Below the pieces are notes generated by a model. That model saw only the letters and a program-made list of their open reading frames with translations, did not search any database and had not been told where the DNA came from. A program made the position numbers and the translations under genes. Below are positions 51,232 to 63,999 of a stretch of 64,000 nucleotides of DNA, one piece after another (within the stretch, counting starts at the first letter, position 1; the number at the start of each line of letters is the position of its first letter). Origin of the DNA: Xenorhabdus koppenhoeferi (GTDB lineage Bacteria > Pseudomonadota > Gammaproteobacteria > Enterobacterales > Enterobacteriaceae); NCBI RefSeq assembly GCF_900116635.1, contig NZ_FPBJ01000003.1, positions 1-64,000 on the forward strand, written 5' to 3'.

Positions 51232-52041
51232 TCAATGAAGAACAATCAATCTCCGCTCAATCGAGTGAATCTGCATTTTTATCATTTCTGAGATAGGGTC
51301 CTCAGGGCAGTGTTCCACAAAATAACTCAAATCCGAAACAGCAATATGATTGCAATCAAGCTGAGCATAAATCAGCCCTCGGTCACGGATTTCATACGGA
51401 TCATCGGGGTCAAACATTAGTACGATTTCGCTCGCCCTAAGTGCCAGTTCCATCTTTTTCTCTTCCATCAAGGAAACTTTGATGGTATCGGTGACTTTAC
51501 GTACGATACTAATGTTATCCGCTTCTTGTAAGTCTTTATTTTCCAAGCAAACAGTTGGACCAATATTGCCTTTCAACCAGACATCGAGTATATGTTCGCT
51601 GAGCGTATCGCCATTCATGGGATTAATAAACCATGTTGGCTCATCAACCAAATCCATCTTTAAGATCAACTGGGTCGGGAATATTACCGGCTGTACGGGT
51701 AAAGCCAGCATCTGAGCAATGTGTGAAAAAAGTGTTCCAAGTGCCACAGGCGCGCCTTGGCGTGAACGCAGTATACTATCCAACCACAGAGTATCAGACA
51801 AACAATACACCCCACTTGCCCCACCAAATTTCCATTCACGATAAAACAGTGTCAGCAATGACTGCACCTTTGCTTTGATATCAGTAATTGAAGAAAGCCT
51901 CTGCTGAGCTTCTTCAATCAAAGCAGCTAACTGTTCAGCCACCAATATTTGGGGGAAATCAGGACGAATGGCCTGTGTTACTAGAATAATACCGTCAATC
52001 AGGGGAGCATTATTGAATTCATAATTAACTATGGGTTTCAT
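51232..52041 (-). CDS. sirB1: SirB1 family protein
   Basis: 269 aa, the same length as E. coli YchA/SirB1. It has a transglutaminase-like/TPR organisation, with the N-terminal region containing KFGGASGVYCLSDTLWLDS and a C-terminal TPR-like segment from about 200. Its biochemical function is not established. It overlaps prmC by 17 bp. In E. coli sirB2 lies between prmC and sirB1; it is absent here. Confidence 0.9.
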   Translation of the reverse strand: MKPIVNYEFNNAPLIDGIILVTQAIRPDFPQILVAEQLAALIEEAQQRLSSITDIKAKVQSLLTLFYREWKFGGASGVYCLSDTLWLDSILRSRQGAPVALGTLFSHIAQMLALPVQPVIFPTQLILKMDLVDEPTWFINPMNGDTLSEHILDVWLKGNIGPTVCLENKDLQEADNISIVRKVTDTIKVSLMEEKKMELALRASEIVLMFDPDDPYEIRDRGLIYAQLDCNHIAVSDLSYFVEHCPEDPISEMIKMQIHSIERRLIVLH

Positions 52042-52876
52042 TTTTATTCCATCGACCTATCGTGATACGTTCGTTACCACCATAATCCTGAAAAGTCGCT
52101 ATCTGCTGATAACCTTTCTCCAAAAATAGATTTCTGACAACGGTTCCCTGTTTCCAGCCATGCTCCAATAATAGCCATCCATTTGCTAACAAGAAATGGT
52201 GGGCTTGTTCCACAATTGTTTGCAAATCTGACATACCATTTTGTGCAGCGATCAGTGCAGTGGCCGGTTCAAACCTGACATCCCCTTCGCGCAGATGAGG
52301 GTCAGCCTCATCAATATACGGTGGATTGCTGACAATCATATCAAATTGTCGATGTCCAACTTCAGTAAACCACTCACTTTGCAAAAAATTCACATTGTGG
52401 AAAGACAGTTTTTCAGCGTTGCGTTTCGCCAATGCCACCGCATCAGGATTAATATCGACCCCTGTTACATGGCAATCACAGCGCTCACTTGCCAGCGCCA
52501 GCGCAATTGCACCAGTTCCTGTGCCGAGATCGAGAATCTGCGATGGTGAACCAGGCAATAATTCCAATGCCTTTTCAACCAGACATTCTGTATCTGGGCG
52601 TGGGATCAGCGTCGCCGGTGATACTGCCAGGGGTAGTGACCAAAATTCACGCTCCCCTACAATATAAGCAATCGGCTCACCCTGAATGCGGCGAGCCAAT
52701 AAGCGATCAAGCCGATGGGCTTCCTCCGGTGAGATTAATGTTTCACTGAATGCAATCAAGTAAGTACGGGAACGCCCTGTTACATATTGCAACAAAATTT
52801 CTGCATCGCGCTTAGGGCTGTCACTCTCGGTCAATTGCAGGGCCGCATACTGGAGCCAATATTGATAGTTCATCAA
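52025..52876 (-). CDS. prmC: release factor glutamine methyltransferase PrmC
   Basis: 283 aa. It methylates the GGQ glutamine of release factors RF1 and RF2 using SAM. An N-terminal helical domain is followed by the SAM motif [15 protein letters not shown] (about 116-130) and the catalytic NPPY in [14 protein letters not shown] (about 184). It overlaps prfA, its substrate's gene, by 4 bp and sirB1 by 17 bp. Confidence 0.97.
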   Translation of the reverse strand: MMNYQYWLQYAALQLTESDSPKRDAEILLQYVTGRSRTYLIAFSETLISPEEAHRLDRLLARRIQGEPIAYIVGEREFWSLPLAVSPATLIPRPDTECLVEKALELLPGSPSQILDLGTGTGAIALALASERCDCHVTGVDINPDAVALAKRNAEKLSFHNVNFLQSEWFTEVGHRQFDMIVSNPPYIDEADPHLREGDVRFEPATALIAAQNGMSDLQTIVEQAHHFLLANGWLLLEHGWKQGTVVRNLFLEKGYQQIATFQDYGGNERITIGRWNKNETHS

Positions 52877-53955
52877 TCCTGCTCTGACAATGCAGATAAC
52901 TGATCTGCTTGATATTCTGTAATGATAGGCTGAATAAGCATATCCAGTTTACCTTCCATCACTTCTTCAAGGCGATATAACGTCAGGTTAATGCGGTGAT
53001 CAGTAACCCGCCCCTGTGGGAAGTTATAAGTCCGGTTGCGATCTGAACGGTCACCAGAGCCAAGCAAATTTCGGCGCTCAGAAGCTTCGGCCTCCTGACG
53101 TTTCCGCACTTCAGCAGCACGAATACGCGCAGCAAGCACAGACATCGCTTTGGCTTTATTTTTATGCTGAGAACGCTCATCCTGGCACTCTACGACGATG
53201 CCGGTTGGAAGATGGGTAATTCGAATGGCTGAATCTGTGGTATTGACGTGCTGTCCACCCGCTCCAGAAGAGCGATATGTATCAATTTTCAAATCACCGG
53301 GGCTGATTTCCGGTAATTCTGCTTCAGGAATCTCCGGCAGAATTGCCACTGTACAGGCAGAAGTGTGAATGCGCCCCTGTGATTCTGTTTCCGGCACACG
53401 CTGGACACGATGACCACCTGATTCGAATTTCAGATGACCATAAACGTGTTCACCAGAAACTTTAGCAATGATTTCTTTATATCCACCATGTTCACCTTCA
53501 TTGGCGCTCATTATCTCAACTTTCCAGCGGCGGGATTCAGCGTAGCGGCTATACATGCGGAATAAATCCCCGGCGAATATTGCTGCTTCATCACCACCGG
53601 TTCCTGCACGAACCTCAAGAAAACAGTTGCGCTCATCATCCGGATCTTTCGGCAGCAACAACACCTGTAACTGTTGTTCCAACTCTTCATTACGAATTTT
53701 TGCGTCTTTGAGTTCTTCCTGCGCCATTTCCTTCATTTCGGGATCGTCAAGCATCATCTCAGCTGTTTCAATATCATTCTGAATACTTTTCCAGACTTTA
53801 AAACAGTGAGTCACATCGGTAAGTTGAGCATATTCTTTTGATAATGCACGGAAACGCTCTTGATCAACGATAACTTCAGCATCACCGAGGTGAGCCAATA
53901 CTTCTTCATGGCGTTCTTGCAATGCTTCCAATTTAGCGACAATAGAAGGCTTCAT
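52873..53955 (-). CDS. prfA: peptide chain release factor 1
   Basis: 360 aa, the E. coli length. RF1 terminates translation at UAA and UAG. The GGQ motif that triggers hydrolysis is in [18 protein letters not shown] (about 230-245), and the codon-recognising PxT-type motif lies near residue 185 (PETES region). It follows hemA by 30 bp and overlaps prmC by 4 bp. Confidence 0.97.
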   Translation of the reverse strand: MKPSIVAKLEALQERHEEVLAHLGDAEVIVDQERFRALSKEYAQLTDVTHCFKVWKSIQNDIETAEMMLDDPEMKEMAQEELKDAKIRNEELEQQLQVLLLPKDPDDERNCFLEVRAGTGGDEAAIFAGDLFRMYSRYAESRRWKVEIMSANEGEHGGYKEIIAKVSGEHVYGHLKFESGGHRVQRVPETESQGRIHTSACTVAILPEIPEAELPEISPGDLKIDTYRSSGAGGQHVNTTDSAIRITHLPTGIVVECQDERSQHKNKAKAMSVLAARIRAAEVRKRQEAEASERRNLLGSGDRSDRNRTYNFPQGRVTDHRINLTLYRLEEVMEGKLDMLIQPIITEYQADQLSALSEQD

Positions 53956-53985
53956 TCGTAATATCAGACCTTAATTAGAATAGGA

Positions 53986-55248
53986 TTAGTTATGATCCAG
54001 CCCAAGGCTGTCCCGTAATAGATTCAGGCGTTCCAAATCGCCATCACTGGCAGCCTGTTGAAGTGATTTTGTTGGTGTATGGATCAGACGATTGGTCAAT
54101 TGGTGAGTCAATTGGTTAATGATCTGTTCTGCATCTGCACCCTGCCTTATGGACATCAATGCCTTTGCCGTCATCTCAGCCCTAATTTTCTCTGACTGCT
54201 CCCGATATTCGCGGATTGTATTAACAGCCTCTTGGGAACGCAACCAATCCATGAAATGGCTGCTCTCTTGTTGCACAATACCTTCAGCCACAATTGCAGC
54301 GGCTTTACGCTGGGCAAGATTTTGTCGAATGATGGCCTGTAAATCGTCCACACTATACAGATAGACATCACTCAATTTTTCAACATCCGGTTCAATATCA
54401 CGCGGAACAGCTATATCAATCAGGAGCATCGGCTGATTGCGGCGTAATTTCAGTGCCCGTTCAACCATGCCTTTACCGATAATCGGCAGGGGACTGGCAG
54501 TGGAACTAATTACAATGTCAGCTTCTGCAAGCCGAGTATCAATATCCGGCAAAGAGATAACTTCCGCATTGACTTCGCTGGCAAGTGCCTGAGCGCGCGC
54601 TCTTGTGCGGTTAGCGATCATTATGTGGCGTACTTTGTGCTCTTTAAGGTGACGCGCTACCAGTTCAATGGTTTCCCCTGCGCCCACCAACAGGATGCTC
54701 AATTGAGAAAGGGATTCGAAAATCTGCCGGGCAAGTGTACAGGCTGCAAAAGCTACGGAGACAGCATTTGCTCCAATATCTGTTTCTGTTCTGACCCGCT
54801 TGGCCACCGAGAAAGATTTTTGGAACAAGCGTTCCAGTTCACCCGACAGAGATCGATAATTCTGCGACTCGGCAAAGGCCTTTTTCACCTGCCCTAAAAT
54901 CTGCGGTTCTCCCAATACAAGGGAGTCCAAGCCACTCGCAACACGCATCAAATGACTGACAGCATCATTATCCAGATGCCAGTAAAGGCTGGATTTCAGG
55001 TCTTCAGGATTGATCTGATGATAACGGCATAGCCAATCAATTAGCTGCTCTTTAAAATTTTCCTGCTGTTCAACACTGAGATATAGCTCTGTGCGGTTGC
55101 AAGTTGACAGCACAACGCCACCCCGCACCAGCGGCTGCTGGAGCAAGTCATCAAGCGCAAGCCCTATCGTGTCAGGGGAAAAGACCACCCGCTCACGTAA
55201 GGAAACGGGCGCTGTATTATGGTTGATACCGAGTGCTAATAAAGTCAT
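53986..55248 (-). CDS. hemA: glutamyl-tRNA reductase
   Basis: 420 aa (E. coli 418). It reduces Glu-tRNA to glutamate-1-semialdehyde, the first committed step of heme synthesis. The catalytic cysteine is in [12 protein letters not shown] (about Cys50), the NADPH-binding segment is [16 protein letters not shown] (about 185-200), and the C-terminal dimerisation helices are present. It is divergent from lolB, as in E. coli, and heads the prfA-prmC operon. Confidence 0.97.
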   Translation of the reverse strand: MTLLALGINHNTAPVSLRERVVFSPDTIGLALDDLLQQPLVRGGVVLSTCNRTELYLSVEQQENFKEQLIDWLCRYHQINPEDLKSSLYWHLDNDAVSHLMRVASGLDSLVLGEPQILGQVKKAFAESQNYRSLSGELERLFQKSFSVAKRVRTETDIGANAVSVAFAACTLARQIFESLSQLSILLVGAGETIELVARHLKEHKVRHIMIANRTRARAQALASEVNAEVISLPDIDTRLAEADIVISSTASPLPIIGKGMVERALKLRRNQPMLLIDIAVPRDIEPDVEKLSDVYLYSVDDLQAIIRQNLAQRKAAAIVAEGIVQQESSHFMDWLRSQEAVNTIREYREQSEKIRAEMTAKALMSIRQGADAEQIINQLTHQLTNRLIHTPTKSLQQAASDGDLERLNLLRDSLGLDHN

Positions 55249-55468
55249 TTTAACTGCGTTGAGTTATCACAGGGATCAAATTCATGATGATATTAATAAC
55301 TATTCTCATAAACTCACACCCTTCATAAGGACTCTCATTGGCCGAGCATTTTACTTGATGCATCAGTCCAATAAAAGTCAATCGAACGGTTCTGCGTTAA
55401 TTTATTCGAGAATTTTTGCCAAATTTTCGCTAAATTAGCGTGTTGATTATAGACTTGGATGGCACATC

Positions 55469-55490
55469 CTATACCCAATGGATTTCAAGT
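55469..55490. repeat. ERIC terminus fragment just upstream of lolB
   Basis: CTATACCCAATGGATTTCAA matches the terminal bases of the window's ERIC elements; the rest of the element is missing. It falls 30 bp before the lolB start, so it is in the lolB leader. Confidence 0.5.
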
Positions 55491-55521
55491 TTCAAACTAT
55501 CCTATTGCCAAGGGTTATTAT

Positions 55522-56138
55522 ATGAAAATATCCTCATTCCTTCGCCTTCTCCCTCTTTCGGGTGTTTTACTGACTGCCTGTACAGTCACTCAGCCCCCTG
55601 CGGGTACTGGCTCAGAGGATACCCCACAATGGCATGCCCGTGAACAGCAATTGCAAAAACTGGAGCATTACCAGACCCGTGGTTCATTTGCTTATCTGGC
55701 CAATGATAAAAAAGTGTATGCCCGTTTTTTCTGGCAACAATATTCGTCTGATAATTATAAATTGCTACTGTTAAATCCGTTGGGTACAACAGAATTAGAA
55801 TTGTTCGTCGAGCCAAATATGATTCAACTCACGGACAGCGACGGTAAAAAATATCTCAGTAATGATCCTGAGACCTTAATTTATCAACTTACAGATATGA
55901 ATATTCCGCTAGATAATCTGAAGAGTTGGATTATTGGCTTACCCGGCGATGCCAATAATTTTCAACTGGATGCAAATTATCTGCTGAAATCCGTGAGTGA
56001 CCGAAAAAGTGGTGAAGTTTGGCGCGTGAATTATCAAGGATACGATACATCAACAATCCCGGCTTTACCCAATCGGCTTGAACTCACTCAAGGAAAAAAC
56101 CGCATCAAATTAAAAATGGATAACTGGACGATTCAATA

Positions 56139-56139
<1 letters not shown>
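55522..56139 (+). CDS. lolB: outer-membrane lipoprotein insertion factor LolB
   Basis: 205 aa from ATG 55522 ([20 protein letters not shown]); the frame opens 21 codons earlier within ERIC-derived sequence, which is not credible coding. The lipoprotein signal ends at lipobox LTAC with Cys20. LolB receives lipoproteins from LolA and inserts them in the outer membrane. Its stop overlaps the ispE start by one base, so they are coupled. Confidence 0.95.
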
Positions 56140-58066
<1,927 letters not shown>

Positions 58067-58133
58067 TGCTTGAGAGTCTTAGTGCAAATATTAAGCACAA
58101 ACTTATTCAAGTGATTAAATAAATCATTGTCTG

Positions 58134-58170
58134 AAAAACCCCGTTGATACATCCGCACAGCGGGGTTTTT
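58134..58170 (+). terminator. rho-independent terminator after prs
   Basis: AAAAACCCCG and CGGGGTTTTT form a stem with a 17-nt loop, ending in a T-run, about 68 bp after the prs stop. Confidence 0.85.
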
Positions 58171-58238
58171 CAGTTTATTTAACAAACACCATTAATAATT
58201 TCGTAAAAAATAAATAACATTTTTTAATATTTTTCTTA

Positions 58239-58365
58239 TATACACAATGGATTTCAAGTTGCATCGCGACGGCAAGAGAGCAAATCCCCGGGAGCATAGA
58301 TAACTATGTGAACGGGGTGAGCGAGCGCAGCCAACAAAGAGGCAGTTTGAAAGACGAAGTGTATA
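58239..58365. repeat. ERIC element downstream of prs
   Basis: A 127-bp element almost identical to that at 43084, in the same orientation: TATACACAATGGATTTCAAG to AAAGACGAAGTGTATA. One visible difference is AACGGGGTGAG where the other has ACCGGGGTGAG. Confidence 0.92.
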
Positions 58366-59010
58366 AAATAATTATTAATATCAATTTGTTAAATCAGTTT
58401 ATGTGAATTATTTCCACTCAGATACTCTGCTTTATTTATAAACAAATAAAAATTCATATTCTATAAGAATAATATTTCATTTGGTCCGTCCAGTATCACA
58501 ATTCTCTGACAATACTGGTGTCAGTACTGGCATCATTGAAAGGTTGCTGCTAACCTGTGGTGCAATTAATGACGGTAGGTTTTTATTTTCTTATGTCATA
58601 GTGCAGCATAGTGCAGTATGGATAAATAAGTATTATTTCCAACCTGAAAAAATAAACTTTACTAATAAATAAGCTATCGCTACCTAAATTTAAGGCGGGC
58701 TTTTTCTGGCCTAAATTTAGCCAGGGCCGTATCTTATCAGATTATTTCAAGGGGAACTTTTAAAAATGAACATACTAACATCACATTGTATATAAAAAAT
58801 TCAAATCAGTATGGAAGAACGCCGACAGGAAACCATACTTAATCGACAGCAGTAATTATTAATAAGTTAGCAGTCTGATATAAATTTATTTCGAATATTC
58901 AATACATCAGCACCACCCCATTTTATCAATGGAGGCACCGCCGGATGCTGTTTATGCAAAAGCAATATGCTGATCAAAATTAAGAAAAATTATTTTTAAG
59001 GAGATTGCCA
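58366..59010. other. AT-rich gap upstream of the lipase
   Basis: About 645 bp with no recognisable gene. A 63-codon frame at 58481-58672 has no ribosome-binding site or homology I recognise. Upstream of the lipase, AAGGAG at 58998-59003 is a good ribosome-binding site. No convincing promoter was chosen. Confidence 0.5.
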
Positions 59011-61014
59011 ATGAAAAAAGCATTTTTATTCACACCTGCACTATTAGCTCTGTCGATCAATGCCATTTCTACCGCTAACGCCTATGACAAAGTTTATGTC
59101 TTTGGAGATAGTTTGAGTGATGGCGGGAATAAAGGAAGATTTACCACAGATGGCGCGACAAGCCAGTTATATAACGAATACCTTGCGCAACGCATGACTC
59201 GCAGCGATTTAACACCTTCTGGTAAGGGTGGCACTAATTATGCTGAAGGTGGTGCAGCTGCATTAGCGCAATATAGTCAATTTGGCTTTAGTACACAAAA
59301 GCAGGTAAATGATTATCTGAGTTCCCGTAACAACCGTGCAAATTCTAATGGCGTGTATATTCATTGGGTCGGCGGTAACGACCTTGCCACAGCTTTAATG
59401 GCTGGCGCAAAAAAAACAGCAGAAACTAAAAATCCAGAAAAAGGTAAAGAAGTTGCCTATGGTATTGCTCAAGACAGCGCTACCGCAGCTTCTGATCAAA
59501 TAAACTCACTTGTCAAAGCAGGTGCAGGATTAATTATTGCACCGACTGTTCCTGACGTGAGCACGACTCCCAGGTTGCTAGAAACACTACTCAAAACAGG
59601 ATTGGAAGGTAAAAAAGTCCCTAAATCTACAATCGATAATATTTTAAAACAAGTCCACCAAGGACTAAACAAGAATGAAATTTCTAACACTCAAGCTCGC
59701 GATTTTGCTCTCAAAAAAGTTTTTCATGACTTAGCCATGAAAGCTGAAGCATTGCTCCCTGGAGTATCAGCTAAAGAAATTGAAAAAGAGCTTACAGAGA
59801 GCTATGAAAAAGAAAGTCAAAGTGCTTCAAACCTCACCGATCTCTATAACGACTTAGTCGATAAAAAAATCAGCGAAAGTGGTGGCAATATCTTGCGTGC
59901 TGATATTAATGGTCTGCTAAAAGAAGCTATGGAAGACTCAACCAGATATGGTATTGATAATACACTGGGTTATGCCTGCCCATATGGTATGAGCGCAGCT
60001 GAATGCACCGACAAAAAACCTGGATTCACCGGAGACAAAGAATTCTTATTCTCCGATAATTTTCACCCAACCCCATTGGAGCATAAAATTATCGGCCAAT
60101 ACATTGACTCTATCTATAATGCCCCATTACAGGTAATGGCACTGAACCAAGTCAACCGCGCACCCGTGAAAAGTGCTCTCTCCTCCCTTGATGGTCACTT
60201 GCAGCAACTGCGCAATGGCGGCAATGGACAAGGTAAATTTGGTGTTTTCGGTGGCTACACTGGCAGCCAGAATAAAACCTTCACATTGGGAGGGGATTAT
60301 CAATTGATAGATAATTTGTTGTTGGGTGCAATGTACTCTAACTATAAAGACGAACGTACTCCAGTGGCTAACTTCTCTTATGAAGGACGCGGTCATGTGT
60401 TTACAGCGTATGCGCTGTGGAATTATTACAACAACGGCTGGCTGAGTGGCGATGTTCACTATTCACACACCAATTATGACAGTCTGACCCGTAGCATTCA
60501 GCTTGGTGAATACACTCGCAGAGAAACCGGCTCTACCACAGGTAAACAACGGGGAGCGCGTATTACCGCAGGTTGGGATATCCCTGTCACGAATTACCTG
60601 ACCACCAGCCCAATCGTTCAATATGCCTGGGATAAAGGTGATGTCGATGGTTACCGTGAATCCGGTAATAACAGCTCCTCCATGCACTTTGGTAATCAAA
60701 ATTACAGCTCCAAGGTTGGAACTCTGGGATGGCGGGTAGACACTAAACTGGGTCGCTTCAATCCTTACGCCTCTGTCCAGTTTAACCATCAATTTGATGA
60801 CACACACTATAAATTGAGCGGCGCGATTAATAGCTCCAGAACCTCTTTTGTGCAGGAAAGTGGAAAACAGAACACCAATTGGCGCCAGTATACTGTTGGT
60901 GTGAACGCAAACCTGATCAATAACGTGCGAGGCTTTGCATCCGTGACCCGTAATGACGGCAATGCTCAAGATCCTAACTACAATTTCAGTTTAGGGATCA
61001 ACGCCAGCTTTTAA
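59011..61014 (+). CDS. GDSL-family autotransporter lipase/esterase (Lip-1-like)
   Basis: 667 aa from ATG 59011, with AAGGAG eight bases upstream; an in-frame TTG two codons earlier is not needed. The signal peptide runs MKKAFLFTPALLALSINA to a cut after ANA (residue 24). The passenger (about 25-395) has GDSL block I FGDSLSDGG (Ser34), HWVGGNDL, and the block V Asp/His in DNFHPTPLEH. The C-terminal autotransporter beta-barrel (about 400-667) ends in NFSLGINASF with the terminal Phe signal. It should display or release an esterase at the cell surface. It resembles Photorhabdus Lip-1. Between prs and ychH it is an insertion relative to E. coli. Confidence 0.93.
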   Translation: MKKAFLFTPALLALSINAISTANAYDKVYVFGDSLSDGGNKGRFTTDGATSQLYNEYLAQRMTRSDLTPSGKGGTNYAEGGAAALAQYSQFGFSTQKQVNDYLSSRNNRANSNGVYIHWVGGNDLATALMAGAKKTAETKNPEKGKEVAYGIAQDSATAASDQINSLVKAGAGLIIAPTVPDVSTTPRLLETLLKTGLEGKKVPKSTIDNILKQVHQGLNKNEISNTQARDFALKKVFHDLAMKAEALLPGVSAKEIEKELTESYEKESQSASNLTDLYNDLVDKKISESGGNILRADINGLLKEAMEDSTRYGIDNTLGYACPYGMSAAECTDKKPGFTGDKEFLFSDNFHPTPLEHKIIGQYIDSIYNAPLQVMALNQVNRAPVKSALSSLDGHLQQLRNGGNGQGKFGVFGGYTGSQNKTFTLGGDYQLIDNLLLGAMYSNYKDERTPVANFSYEGRGHVFTAYALWNYYNNGWLSGDVHYSHTNYDSLTRSIQLGEYTRRETGSTTGKQRGARITAGWDIPVTNYLTTSPIVQYAWDKGDVDGYRESGNNSSSMHFGNQNYSSKVGTLGWRVDTKLGRFNPYASVQFNHQFDDTHYKLSGAINSSRTSFVQESGKQNTNWRQYTVGVNANLINNVRGFASVTRNDGNAQDPNYNFSLGINASF

Positions 61015-61061
61015 TTCTGTATAAATATACTACCTAAAAACAGAAATAGAACTATTAATCG

Positions 61062-61098
61062 AAATGTAAGGCATGACTATTAATGCCTTGCATTTTTT
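61062..61098 (+). terminator. rho-independent terminator after the lipase
   Basis: AAATGTAAGGCAT and ATGCCTTGCATTT pair (one G-U) over an 8-nt loop and are followed by a T-run. Confidence 0.88.
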
Positions 61099-61315
61099 TG
61101 TCTCTTCTCTACTCAATATTCAAATGAGCACATTAACACCACGTTGAGTCCTCATATATATAGCCTAACGATTTCGCGCGTAACTATAATTTTAATTTCG
61201 GTTTGAATGTCAAATTTTGATAAGATCAATTCAAGATAAAAATTAGAAAATGTACAAAAAGAAAAGCAATTAAGGCGGTAATTTTTTTATCACCTTAATT
61301 AAATTAGTTGCTTTT

Positions 61316-61441
61316 TATACCCATTGGATTTCAAGATGCAGCGCGACGGCGAGGAACGAATCCCCTGGAGCATAGCTAACTATGTAACTGGGGTGAGTGA
61401 GCGCAGCCAACAAAGCTGCAACTTGAAAGACGACAGGTATA
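61316..61441. repeat. ERIC element between the lipase and ychH
   Basis: A 126-bp element TATACCCATTGGATTTCAAG to AAAGACGACAGGTATA with core GAATCCCCTGGAGCATAG and AACTGGGGTGAGTGAGCG. It ends 10 bp from the ychH stop. Sequence differs from the 43084/58239 pair at many positions, so it is a different subfamily. The DNA before it (61099-61315) has only a loose inverted repeat around 61259-61315. Confidence 0.92.
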
Positions 61442-61450
61442 ATATATTAA

Positions 61451-61726
61451 TCATGGGAGTCTATGTTTTTTGCGACGATAACGTTCATCGTAATTTTTTA
61501 ACCACCAATACTTATCAGCCACTTGTTCCCGTCCACCAATACTGGCTCCTGCCAACCAAATTAATGCCCCCACAAACAGCCCCATTAATGCAACGCCCGT
61601 CAATATTTCAGACAACTCCAAATTAAAGACATGACCGAGCAATACATAGGCCAAACTAATAAACATTGCAGCCATTCCCAACCCCATGAGAATGTTACCA
61701 AAGATAAAAGCCTTTTTACGTTTCAT
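61451..61726 (-). CDS. ychH: small inner-membrane protein YchH
   Basis: 91 aa from ATG 61726 (MKRKKAFIFGNILMGLGMAA); two more codons upstream (MF) are possible. Two hydrophobic helices (about 8-28 and 42-62) precede a conserved tail GGREQVADKYWWLKNYDERY, matching E. coli YchH (92 aa, DUF2583). E. coli YchH is stress-induced; its molecular role is not established. Located next to pth as in E. coli. Confidence 0.92.
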   Translation of the reverse strand: MKRKKAFIFGNILMGLGMAAMFISLAYVLLGHVFNLELSEILTGVALMGLFVGALIWLAGASIGGREQVADKYWWLKNYDERYRRKKHRLP

Positions 61727-61947
61727 AAACAACCTCCAATACTTTTTGCGAACGCAATTTGCAAACCCAACGAACTAAAAAGCACGAAAGTAGATAGCTT
61801 TCTTTGTATTAATTATAGACTTAATTTTTCAAAGGTTATTGAGGTGACGATCACAATCCGTACAAACTTTAACCTAATTTTTTACATTATGTCGGAATAA
61901 TATTTATTAATAGTTTGTATTTATCCAAGTAACGGTAGCATGATGAG

Positions 61948-62074
61948 TATACACTTCGTCTTTCAAACTGCCTCTTTGTTGGCGGCGCTCGCTCACCCTG
62001 GTCACATAGTTATCTATGCTCCCGGGGATTTGCTCTCTTGCCGTCGCGATGCAACTTGAAATCCATTGGGTATA
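61948..62074. repeat. ERIC element upstream of pth
   Basis: A 127-bp element in reverse orientation, TATACACTTCGTCTTTCAAA to GAAATCCATTGGGTATA, with core CTCACCCTGGTCACATAG and TATGCTCCCGGGGATTTG. It ends 130 bp before pth. The rest of the ychH-pth gap (61727-62204) shows no gene. Confidence 0.92.
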
Positions 62075-62204
62075 TATCCTTCAAATTATGCCTTTGTTTT
62101 CTGCCTCTAAAAAAATAAAACACATAATGAGTTTTGTACTCAGGCCTTGAGATAGGTAAACTAAGGCCCTTTTTTGTTTTATTGCCAATAAGCGAACCAA
62201 AACT

Positions 62205-62795
62205 GTGAGTAACATAAAATTAATCGTTGGCTTGGCAAACCCTGGAGCTGAATATGTACAGACCAGACATAACGCCGGGGCATGGTTTGTTGATTCATTA
62301 GCACAACGCTATAACCAATCTCTAAAAGAAGAAAGTAAATTTTTTGGCTATACCGCCCGTATCAATATAAATGGGCAAGACATCCGCCTGCTGATACCAG
62401 CCACTTTCATGAATCTCAGTGGTAAATCTGTCCTTGCCCTTGCCGGGTTCTATCGCATCCAACCGGACGAGATTCTGGTAGCACACGATGAATTGGATCT
62501 ACCGCCTGGTGTGGCAAAAATGAAGTTAGGCGGCAGCAATGGCGGTCATAACGGCCTGAAAGACATTCAGAACAAATTCAGCAATAACCCTAACTTTCAT
62601 CGCCTGCGCATTGGTATTGGCCATCCGGGTGATAAAAATAAAGTTGTGGGATTCGTACTCGGCAAGCCACCTGCCAGTGAGCAAAATCTGATTGACGATG
62701 CCATTGATGAAGCATTGCGCTGCACTGATATTCTGGTTAAAGATGGCATGAGCAAGGCAATTAATCGTTTACACGCATTTAAAGCCAGCGCCTGA
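62205..62795 (+). CDS. pth: peptidyl-tRNA hydrolase
   Basis: 196 aa (E. coli 194). It recycles peptidyl-tRNA dropped from ribosomes. The active-site His is in [12 protein letters not shown], with the conserved Asn near LIVGLANPG and Asp in [11 protein letters not shown]. An ATG start follows a GAGTAAC-like region. It is followed by ychF after 112 bp, as in E. coli. Confidence 0.96.
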   Translation: MSNIKLIVGLANPGAEYVQTRHNAGAWFVDSLAQRYNQSLKEESKFFGYTARININGQDIRLLIPATFMNLSGKSVLALAGFYRIQPDEILVAHDELDLPPGVAKMKLGGSNGGHNGLKDIQNKFSNNPNFHRLRIGIGHPGDKNKVVGFVLGKPPASEQNLIDDAIDEALRCTDILVKDGMSKAINRLHAFKASA

Positions 62796-62907
62796 CTGGG
62801 AGTACGTGGCGCAGCGAGTTATTGCATGTATAATAGCGCCAATTTTGTGTAACTCACCAACAAGCCTATTGCTCGTTGGTTTATAAGTGATTTAAGGTGA
62901 TAAATAT

Positions 62908-63999
62908 ATGGGATTCAAATGCGGTATCGTTGGCCTGCCTAACGTTGGGAAATCTACATTATTCAATGCGCTGACCAAAGCAGGTATCGAAGCAGCAAAC
63001 TTCCCGTTCTGCACTATCGAGCCAAACACTGGTGTTGTGCCGATGCCAGACTCACGTCTTGACCAATTGGCTGAAATCGTCAAGCCACAACGTATACTGC
63101 CGACTACAATGGAGTTTGTGGATATTGCTGGTCTGGTAAAAGGCGCTTCAAAAGGTGAAGGCTTGGGTAACCAATTCCTGACCAACATCCGTGAAACAGA
63201 AGCAATCGGCCATGTTGTGCGTTGCTTTGAAAACGACAACATCATCCATGTTTCAGGTCAGGTTGACCCTGCTGCTGATATTGACATTATCAATACTGAG
63301 CTGGCTCTGTCGGATCTGGATACCTGCGAACGCGCTATTCAGCGTGTACAGAAAAAAGCCAAAGGTGGTGATAAAGATGCTAAAGCAGAACTGGAAGCTT
63401 TAGAAAAATGCCTTCCCCACCTCGAACAAGCGGGTATGCTGCGTGCTTTAAACCTGAGTGCAGAAGAAAAAGCAGTTATTCGCTACCTGAGTTTCCTGAC
63501 GCTGAAACCAACCATGTACATTGCTAACGTCAATGAAGGTGGTTTCGAGAATAACCCATACCTTGACACTGTTCGTGCCATCGCAGAAAAAGAAGGTTCT
63601 GTCGTTGTTCCTGTTTGCGCTGCGATTGAAGCCGATATTGCAGAACTGGAAGATGCCGACCGCGAAGAATTCATGGCTGAACTGGGTCTGGAAGAACCGG
63701 GGTTGAATCGTGTTATTCGTGCGGGCTATGAGCTGCTGAACCTGCAAACTTACTTCACCGCCGGTGTAAAAGAAGTGCGTGCCTGGACAATCCCTGTAGG
63801 CGCTACGGCTCCGCAAGCAGCGGGTAAAATTCATACTGACTTTGAAAAAGGCTTTATCCGTGCCCAAACCATCGCGTTTGAAGATTTCATCACTTACAAA
63901 GGTGAACAAGGTGCGAAAGAAGCAGGTAAAATGCGTGCAGAAGGGAAAGATTATATCGTCAAAGATGGCGATGTGATGAACTTCTTATTTAACGTCTGA
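62908..63999 (+). CDS. ychF: ribosome-binding ATPase YchF (Obg family)
   Basis: 363 aa, the E. coli length, complete to the stop at 63997-63999. It is a P-loop protein with G1 [10 protein letters not shown]3 DIAGLVKG and an ATP-favouring NVNE motif in place of NKxD. It also has a coiled-coil arm (about 130-200) and a C-terminal TGS domain. It binds ribosomes and is linked to stress responses. Nearly identical to the E. coli protein. Confidence 0.97.
   Translation: MGFKCGIVGLPNVGKSTLFNALTKAGIEAANFPFCTIEPNTGVVPMPDSRLDQLAEIVKPQRILPTTMEFVDIAGLVKGASKGEGLGNQFLTNIRETEAIGHVVRCFENDNIIHVSGQVDPAADIDIINTELALSDLDTCERAIQRVQKKAKGGDKDAKAELEALEKCLPHLEQAGMLRALNLSAEEKAVIRYLSFLTLKPTMYIANVNEGGFENNPYLDTVRAIAEKEGSVVVPVCAAIEADIAELEDADREEFMAELGLEEPGLNRVIRAGYELLNLQTYFTAGVKEVRAWTIPVGATAPQAAGKIHTDFEKGFIRAQTIAFEDFITYKGEQGAKEAGKMRAEGKDYIVKDGDVMNFLFNV

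Noticed and set aside
58481-58672. 63-codon plus-strand frame downstream of prs
   Set aside because: AT-rich intergenic DNA, no start signals and no recognisable family.
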